Shown here piece after piece: positions 7,551-11,170 of a stretch of DNA of 11,170 bases; position 1 is the first letter of the stretch, and each line of letters begins with the position of its first letter. The stretch is from JBQTII01 sp052387905. Its GTDB lineage: Bacteria > Actinomycetota > Actinomycetes > Sporichthyales > Sporichthyaceae. Location of the stretch: NCBI GenBank assembly GCA_052387905.1, contig JBQTIR010000050.1, positions 1-11,170 on the forward strand. Reading direction: 5' to 3'. Both the position numbers and the translations under genes were made by a program. The notes beneath the pieces are model-generated. The model did not search any database. It was not told where the DNA came from and worked only from the letters and a program-made list of their open reading frames with translations.

Positions 7551-7601
7551 TGGGACGCCGTGACGCAGGCGTCACCGAGCCCGTGAGTGGGACGCCGTGA
7601 C
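7551..7601 (+). repeat. 14-bp direct repeat in the jetC-jetD gap
   Basis: TGGGACGCCGTGAC occurs at 7551-7564 and again at 7588-7601, a 37-bp offset. The second copy contains the chosen GTG start of jetD. The first contains a GTG that would begin only an 8-codon frame ending at 7586. The two copies look like a local duplication of the translation start region. The other junctions of this operon have no gap at all. Confidence 0.7.
7560..7575 (+). promoter_or_regulatory. 16-bp palindrome between jetC and jetD
   Basis: GTGACGCAGGCGTCAC is made of perfect 7-bp arms around a central AG. It could be a protein operator, or in RNA a short hairpin with an effective four-base loop. It begins 33 bp after the jetC stop and ends 21 bp before the jetD start. 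With no T-run it is a poor terminator, so a role in adjusting jetD expression is more likely. This is inference. Confidence 0.35.
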
Positions 7602-8838
7602 ACCGCCACAGGACGGGCTCGACACTGAACGCATCCGCCGGGTCCTCGGTACACCTGAGCTGGCCTGGCTGGTCGAGCGCGTGTCGCGGCGGGTCGCCCG
7701 CGGCAAGCCGTTGACCGGCACTCTCACGCTGTCGGACGCGACTGCGGAGCAACGTGCGGCCGTGGCGCATCTGCTGGGCCGCTTCCCGGGGTCCGGTGCA
7801 TCGGTGTCGGTCCCGCTGGAGGTACTCGAGCAGGCGCTCCAGGACGCCGAGGTGGCGCCGGACCTGCGGGCCGCCGTGGAGGTCCTGACCGGTCCGCTAC
7901 GCGACCTCGTCGGTGAGCGCGCAACCGAGGACGAGGCCCGTGCGGCGCTCCTCGACGGCCTGCGCGGCGGCCCGCACGCCGAGGCGGCCTGGTACGGGGC
8001 GTGGGTGGAGGCGATCGCCGCCGACGGCACGCTCACCAGGTTGCTGCGCCGGGGCGAGCACCGGGTCGCCGGGCAAGCCGCAGCGGTGCTCGGCCGACTG
8101 CCGGCCGAGGACATGCCCTTGCCGGTGCTCGCCGAGCGCGTGACGGGCGCGACGAAGGCGCTGACGAGCACGGCGCTGGCCACGCTCGTCCTTCGCGCGC
8201 TCGCGCTGCGGGCGGGCCGGGCGGCGCCCTCGTCGGCGACCCAGCGGCGGGACCTGTGGGAGTCGGCCGGGGTCATCCTCGACGACCTGGCCAGCCAGGT
8301 GCTCGTCCTGAACGTCACCGGCCGGGAGGACCACGTCGTTGCCGACTGGCTCTCCGACGCCGCCGGCTTCGGCATCCCCTTCAGGCTGACGCTGCATCAG
8401 CTGTGTCAGGATCCGCTGACGCCGGCGGGCCGTGAGCTCTACGTCTGCGAGAACCCTGCCGTGCTGCGAATCGCGGCGGGCGAACTTGCGGCACGCTGCG
8501 TCCCGCTGGTCTGCACGGAGGGCCAGCCGTCGGCTGCGTGCGGTCGGCTCATCGCCGCCGCGGCCAGGGCCGGCGTGCGCGTCCACTGGCGGGGCGACTT
8601 CGATTGGACGGGCCTGCGCTCGACCGCGACGGCGATCGAGCGTTACGGCGCGCGGCCGTGGCGGATGGACGCGGCGCAGTACGTCGCGGCGCTCGACTCC
8701 GGGGAGTCCGAGCTGCTGAAGGGGTCACCTGCGCCGAGCCCCTGGGACCCCGCGCTCGCTACACGGATGACGGAATTCGGTCGCGCGATCATGGAGGAGC
8801 GGTTGATTCCGATGCTGCTCATGGATCTCGGTGGATGA
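7597..8838 (+). CDS. jetD: Wadjet nuclease subunit JetD (DUF2399 / TIGR02679, Toprim fold)
   Basis: The product is 413 aa, of family length. The N-terminal 250 residues form the arm region; the C-terminal DUF2399 part is a Toprim-like nuclease domain. Its visible metal-binding signature is LYVCENPAV with Glu285, CTEGQPS (306-312), and the D-x-D pair in RGDFDWTG (Asp334, Asp336), so the catalytic site looks complete. In studied Wadjet systems JetD cleaves plasmid DNA once JetABC has extruded the small circle fully. GTG 7597 is the only start codon after an in-frame stop at 7561-7563 that leaves the N-terminal region intact; its ribosome binding site is weak (GAGTGGGA, 7586-7592). Unlike the rest of the operon it does not overlap its neighbour but sits 69 bp after jetC, which could lower its dose. 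No terminator is evident after it. Confidence 0.9.
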   Translation: MTPPQDGLDTERIRRVLGTPELAWLVERVSRRVARGKPLTGTLTLSDATAEQRAAVAHLLGRFPGSGASVSVPLEVLEQALQDAEVAPDLRAAVEVLTGPLRDLVGERATEDEARAALLDGLRGGPHAEAAWYGAWVEAIAADGTLTRLLRRGEHRVAGQAAAVLGRLPAEDMPLPVLAERVTGATKALTSTALATLVLRALALRAGRAAPSSATQRRDLWESAGVILDDLASQVLVLNVTGREDHVVADWLSDAAGFGIPFRLTLHQLCQDPLTPAGRELYVCENPAVLRIAAGELAARCVPLVCTEGQPSAACGRLIAAAARAGVRVHWRGDFDWTGLRSTATAIERYGARPWRMDAAQYVAALDSGESELLKGSPAPSPWDPALATRMTEFGRAIMEERLIPMLLMDLGG

Positions 8839-8962
8839 GCCCCAAGCGGCCGCCGTCCCGGAGTGGGCCATGTCCCGTGCCATTGGGGGCCCGTACGGCC
8901 GAGGTGACCCGTTCTGGAGCGATGCTCTGTCAAAAGTATCATGGTTCCATTATGGTTCTGCC
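8839..8962. other. 124-bp gap between jetD and abiEi
   Basis: No gene is seen; the frame is open from 8831 into abiEi, but the added 44 residues do not resemble AbiEi and start inside jetD. The left 70 bp hold only G+C-rich short inverted repeats with no convincing terminator. The right end is markedly richer in A and T and holds the abiEi promoter/operator. Confidence 0.55.
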
Positions 8963-8965
8963 ATG
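8927..8965 (+). promoter_or_regulatory. abiE promoter and ATGG/CCAT operator array overlapping the start codon
   Basis: Half-sites ATGG (8941-8944), CCAT (8947-8950), ATGG (8952-8955) and CCAT (8961-8964) form an imperfect dyad CATGG-N2-CCAT-N-ATGG-N5-CCATG; ATGGTTC also repeats directly at an 11-bp period. Two -10 candidates are visible: TATCAT (8937-8942, 5 of 6) and TATGGT (8951-8956), the latter 18 bp after CTGTCA (8927-8932). The second would start transcription at the abiEi ATG, giving a leaderless message, which agrees with the lack of any Shine-Dalgarno sequence. Characterised AbiEi proteins repress their own operon by binding inverted repeats, so this is the expected operator. Confidence 0.55.
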
Positions 8966-9532
8966 AAGGAAGCGAAGAAGCTCGCACGGGACGAGCTATG
9001 GGACGTCGCCACCGGCCAGCACGGCTATCTGACCGCCCACCAGGCGGACACACTGGGTATCGCAATCCAGACCCTGCAGATGCTGGTGCACCGGGGGACC
9101 CTGACTCGAGTCGCGCACGGCGTATATCGGTTCCCGCAGTACCCGGTCGGACAGTACGACCAATACGCGCTCGCGGTCCTGTGGACTCGTGCGCCCGAGG
9201 CCTGCTTGAGCCACGAAACCGCGCTCGACGTCTACGGCATCAGTGACATCAACCCCAATCGCATTCACGTCACGGTCGCCAAGAGCCGACGGCTTCGCCG
9301 CGCTGGTGGGGACGAGTACGAGATCCACTACCAGGACCTGATGCAACATCAGATCGGCTGGTGGCAGGAGATCCCCACAGCCACCCCGGCCGCCGCGGTC
9401 GCGCAATGCATCGCCTACGGCACCCCCACTTACCTGCTCCACCAGGCGATCGAGCGCGGGCACGCCCAGGGCTACCTGCAGACCGAGGAGCGCTACGACC
9501 TCGCAACGGCCCTGGAGGTGCGCGATGAGTGA
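8963..9532 (+). CDS. abiEi: AbiEi antitoxin / autorepressor of a type IV toxin-antitoxin system
   Basis: The product is 189 aa. Residues 10-57 form a winged helix-turn-helix typical of the AbiEi N-terminal domain (GYLTAHQADTLGI, then the wing RGTLTRVAHGVYRFP). The rest matches the AbiEi C-terminal antitoxin domain, with the LSHETALDVYGISDINPNRIHVT pattern and a PAAAVAQCI-YGTPTYLLHQAIERG block near 142-166. AbiEi neutralises the AbiEii toxin without stable binding to it and represses the operon. ATG 8963 is preferred over the longer frame from 8831, because the winged helix begins here, the extension is unlike the family, and the operator array sits at this codon. The downstream toxin gene overlaps it by 8 bp. 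G+C content is visibly less extreme than in the jet genes, suggesting a separate origin. Confidence 0.88.
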   Translation: MKEAKKLARDELWDVATGQHGYLTAHQADTLGIAIQTLQMLVHRGTLTRVAHGVYRFPQYPVGQYDQYALAVLWTRAPEACLSHETALDVYGISDINPNRIHVTVAKSRRLRRAGGDEYEIHYQDLMQHQIGWWQEIPTATPAAAVAQCIAYGTPTYLLHQAIERGHAQGYLQTEERYDLATALEVRDE

Positions 9533-10478
9533 TGAACCTGTCACATCGCGGCTCGCCGAGCTGCTACGGACCCTAAAGCCAAAGGACAAGCAGCCGGTGT
9601 CCGCGGCGGTGCTCAACAACTGGATCGTTCAAGCCGAGAGCAAGCTCGGACCTGACGCCAGCGGCGGGCGGCTCGGGTGGCTCGTCGCGTCCTCGGTCGC
9701 GATCGCGTCCCTGCAGCGAGTCATCGACGCGGACGACAGGCAGGTCTTCCTGCTCAAGGGTGGCACCCTTCTCCAGCACCGACTCACCACCACAGCGCGT
9801 GCCACCAAGGATGTCGATGGCCTCGTGAGGTCTGACCTCGACGCGTTTCTGGTAGCTCTCGAGCAGGTACTGACCGAGCCGTGGGGGCCGCTGACGTTGC
9901 GGCGTGGCGAGGTCGAGGTGCTCAACGTGCCATCCAGAACCATCAAGCCGCGACGATTCGACATCGTTCTCAGCCTGCGCGGTGTCACGTGGAGGCGTAT
10001 CCAGATCGAGGTCTCGCCCGACGAGGCGGGCATCGGTGACGAGTTCGAATCGATTCAGCCGCCCCGGCTGGCCGGCTTCGGCCTACCCGACCCGGACACT
10101 CTCGTGGGCATCGCCATGCGGTTTCAGATTGCGCAGAAGTTCCACGCGGTTTCCGACCCGCACGATCCGCCTGGCAGCGTCAACCACCGAGCGCGGGACG
10201 TCGTCGACTTGCTCCTGTTGGGAGATCTCACAATCGCATCCGGCAGCCCGGGGCTCCTCGAGATCCGTAGGGCGGGGGAGGCAGTGTTCGAGGGGCGGGC
10301 CCGAGAAGCCGAACAGCTCGGCCTGCAGGTCCGAAGCTGGCCACCCACTGTGGTCGCGCATTCTCACTGGGAGAATGACTACGCACGGGCTGCCGAATCG
10401 GCGGGCATCACGCTCTCACTCAATGACGCTGTCGGTGAGGTCAACCGCTGGATTGCCGTGATCGACGACGGGTCGTGA
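9525..10478 (+). CDS. abiEii: AbiEii toxin, nucleotidyltransferase-like (type IV toxin-antitoxin)
   Basis: The product is 317 aa, normal for the AbiEii/AbiGii toxin family. The nucleotidyltransferase-fold motifs are all visible: LKGG (77-80) with the family Lys-Gly-Gly, TKDVDGL (94-100) giving the metal-binding Asp96 and Asp98, a third acidic strand IQIEV (159-163), QKFHA (204-208), and R-A-R-D-V-V-D-L (222-229), which corresponds to the R-x-K-D-x-x-D-L motif. Nothing catalytic is missing, so the toxin is probably active when antitoxin is lost. Some homologues modify tRNA acceptor ends with nucleotides; this one's target cannot be told. ATG 9525 has a strong ribosome binding site (GGAGG, 9514-9518, 6-nt spacing) and overlaps the abiEi stop by 8 bp. 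In phage-infected cells such modules arrest growth; they can also stabilise the DNA that carries them. Confidence 0.9.
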   Translation: MSDEPVTSRLAELLRTLKPKDKQPVSAAVLNNWIVQAESKLGPDASGGRLGWLVASSVAIASLQRVIDADDRQVFLLKGGTLLQHRLTTTARATKDVDGLVRSDLDAFLVALEQVLTEPWGPLTLRRGEVEVLNVPSRTIKPRRFDIVLSLRGVTWRRIQIEVSPDEAGIGDEFESIQPPRLAGFGLPDPDTLVGIAMRFQIAQKFHAVSDPHDPPGSVNHRARDVVDLLLLGDLTIASGSPGLLEIRRAGEAVFEGRAREAEQLGLQVRSWPPTVVAHSHWENDYARAAESAGITLSLNDAVGEVNRWIAVIDDGS

Positions 10479-10518
10479 ACCCCGTGCAGAAGACCCTGAC
10501 CACGAGGGAGGTGCGCTC

Positions 10519-11136
10519 GTGGGGCTCGAATCATGGGAAGACTTGATGCGGGCGGCCCGAGAACTCTGGGGCGACGGCCTGGCCGTTACGCCGGAGAACC
10601 TCCACTCAGCCGCCGTCGGCCTCGCCAGTCAGTGGTATCGGAACACTGACGCCGTGGAGTTCCACGCTCACGCGAACGGACCGTGGTCGGACCCAGACAT
10701 GCTTCGGCGCAACGCCTGGGCCACGTCTGTCTGTCTCGACGCACTCAACCAGGTGGCGGACGCACCGTCGGAGCAGATCGAGCTCATCCTGTCCGAACTT
10801 CTCGACCAACTGGTTGCCATGCTGCCGAACGCCCGGGCGCGTCGGTCGTTGCACCGGGAGAAGAAGAACGCCCCGCTCTCCGCCGCAGGTTGGATTCAGG
10901 TGAACGGCCTCGGAAACTGGTTGGCCTCGTTGATCCAGGCATTCGCCTATCCGCGGGACTGGTGGGGTGTACCCGGGTTCGCGTCGATCGTCGCGGAGTT
11001 CGAGGCGCTCTCGCCTGGACCCCCTGACCCCGCGACGTTTCGAGATCGCCTGGTGAACAAACCGTGGGAACTCAGCGATGAACAAGCAGAGTTCGTCTGC
11101 GACCACCGCTACGACGTCGGACGTAGTGAGAACTAG
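10519..11136 (+). CDS. Protein of unknown function following abiEii
   Basis: The product is 205 aa and I do not recognise a family. It appears soluble, with no signal peptide or membrane segment, and mostly helical. It is rich in tryptophan and acidic residues in its N-terminal half (WEDLMRAARELWGD, SQWYRNTDAVEF). The centre has a basic patch (RARRSLHREKKN, about 115-126), followed by the Trp/Gly-rich segment GWIQVNGLGNWLASLIQAF. No catalytic motif stands out. GTG 10519 is chosen because GGGAGG (10505-10510) lies 8 nt upstream, one of the best ribosome binding sites in the window. The gene follows abiEii by 40 bp on the same strand with no terminator between, so co-transcription is likely. 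It ends 17 bp before the right direct repeat. It may be an accessory part of the AbiE module or independent island cargo. Confidence 0.75.
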   Translation: MGLESWEDLMRAARELWGDGLAVTPENLHSAAVGLASQWYRNTDAVEFHAHANGPWSDPDMLRRNAWATSVCLDALNQVADAPSEQIELILSELLDQLVAMLPNARARRSLHREKKNAPLSAAGWIQVNGLGNWLASLIQAFAYPRDWWGVPGFASIVAEFEALSPGPPDPATFRDRLVNKPWELSDEQAEFVCDHRYDVGRSEN

Positions 11137-11153
11137 CCCAATATCGCCGGCCC

Positions 11154-11170
11154 GGCTCATAACCCAGAGG
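11154..11170 (+). repeat. Right copy of the tRNA-derived direct repeat (putative attR core), cut by window end
   Basis: GGCTCATAACCCAGAGG is identical to tRNA positions 285-301, but the bases before it are unrelated to the tRNA (GCCGGCCC instead of the D stem). It is therefore a 3' partial copy and not a second tRNA gene. It marks the probable right border of the island. The window stops inside it, so the full length of the repeat is unknown. Confidence 0.75.

Noticed and set aside
8831..8962. 44-residue upstream extension of AbiEi starting inside jetD
   Set aside because: It is unlike the family, has no ribosome binding site, and crosses the promoter/operator. The winged helix starts just after ATG 8963.
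1..11170. CRISPR array, insertion sequence, prophage structural genes
   Set aside because: No regularly spaced repeats, transposase, terminal inverted repeats or phage genes were seen. The only long-distance repeat is the 17-bp tRNA-derived pair.
11154..11170. A second complete tRNA gene at the window end
   Set aside because: The bases before 11154 do not form acceptor or D arms, so this is a partial copy of the 3' half and not a new tRNA.

Overview
The window is about 11.2 kb of very G+C-rich DNA. Long open frames run on both strands, GTG starts occur, genes overlap as ATGA, and an initiator tRNA carries a C1/U72 end. This fits a high-G+C actinomycete; genus cannot be told. Every supported gene lies on the + strand.

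Left flank (1-331): the last codons of a (2Fe-2S) small subunit of the isoquinoline/aldehyde oxidoreductase (molybdenum hydroxylase) type, a strong hairpin terminator, and a complete initiator tRNA-Met(CAT) gene with encoded CCA. This looks like ordinary chromosome.

Island (about 332-11153): the last 17 bases of the window (11154-11170) exactly repeat the anticodon-stem-to-variable-loop part of that tRNA (285-301) in the same orientation. This is the signature of an element integrated into the tRNA gene: an intact tRNA on the left and a partial copy on the right. No integrase or other mobility gene lies between the repeats.

The first cargo (690-8838) is a complete four-gene Wadjet plasmid-defence operon of the DUF2397/DUF2398/SMC/DUF2399 kind (type II by my recollection of the naming): jetA (kleisin-like), jetB (KITE-like), jetC (SMC ATPase with Walker A, signature and Walker B motifs intact) and jetD (Toprim-fold nuclease with its acidic motifs intact). 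jetA-jetB and jetB-jetC overlap by 4 bp. jetD is separated by 69 bp holding a 14-bp direct repeat and a 16-bp palindrome.

The second cargo (8963-11136) is an AbiE type IV toxin-antitoxin pair: abiEi (winged-helix antitoxin/repressor) and abiEii (nucleotidyltransferase-like toxin), overlapping by 8 bp. A third gene of unknown function follows 40 bp later with a strong ribosome binding site, and may belong to the same transcript. An array of ATGG/CCAT half-sites covers the abiEi start, consistent with autoregulation.

Together the segment reads as a compact defence island in an initiator tRNA: Wadjet, which recognises and cuts small circular plasmids, plus an abortive-infection module that may also stabilise the island. 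The known systems are well supported. The less explained items are the third gene after abiEii, the structured 358-bp leader upstream of jetA, the repeat-rich jetC-jetD gap and the missing integrase.
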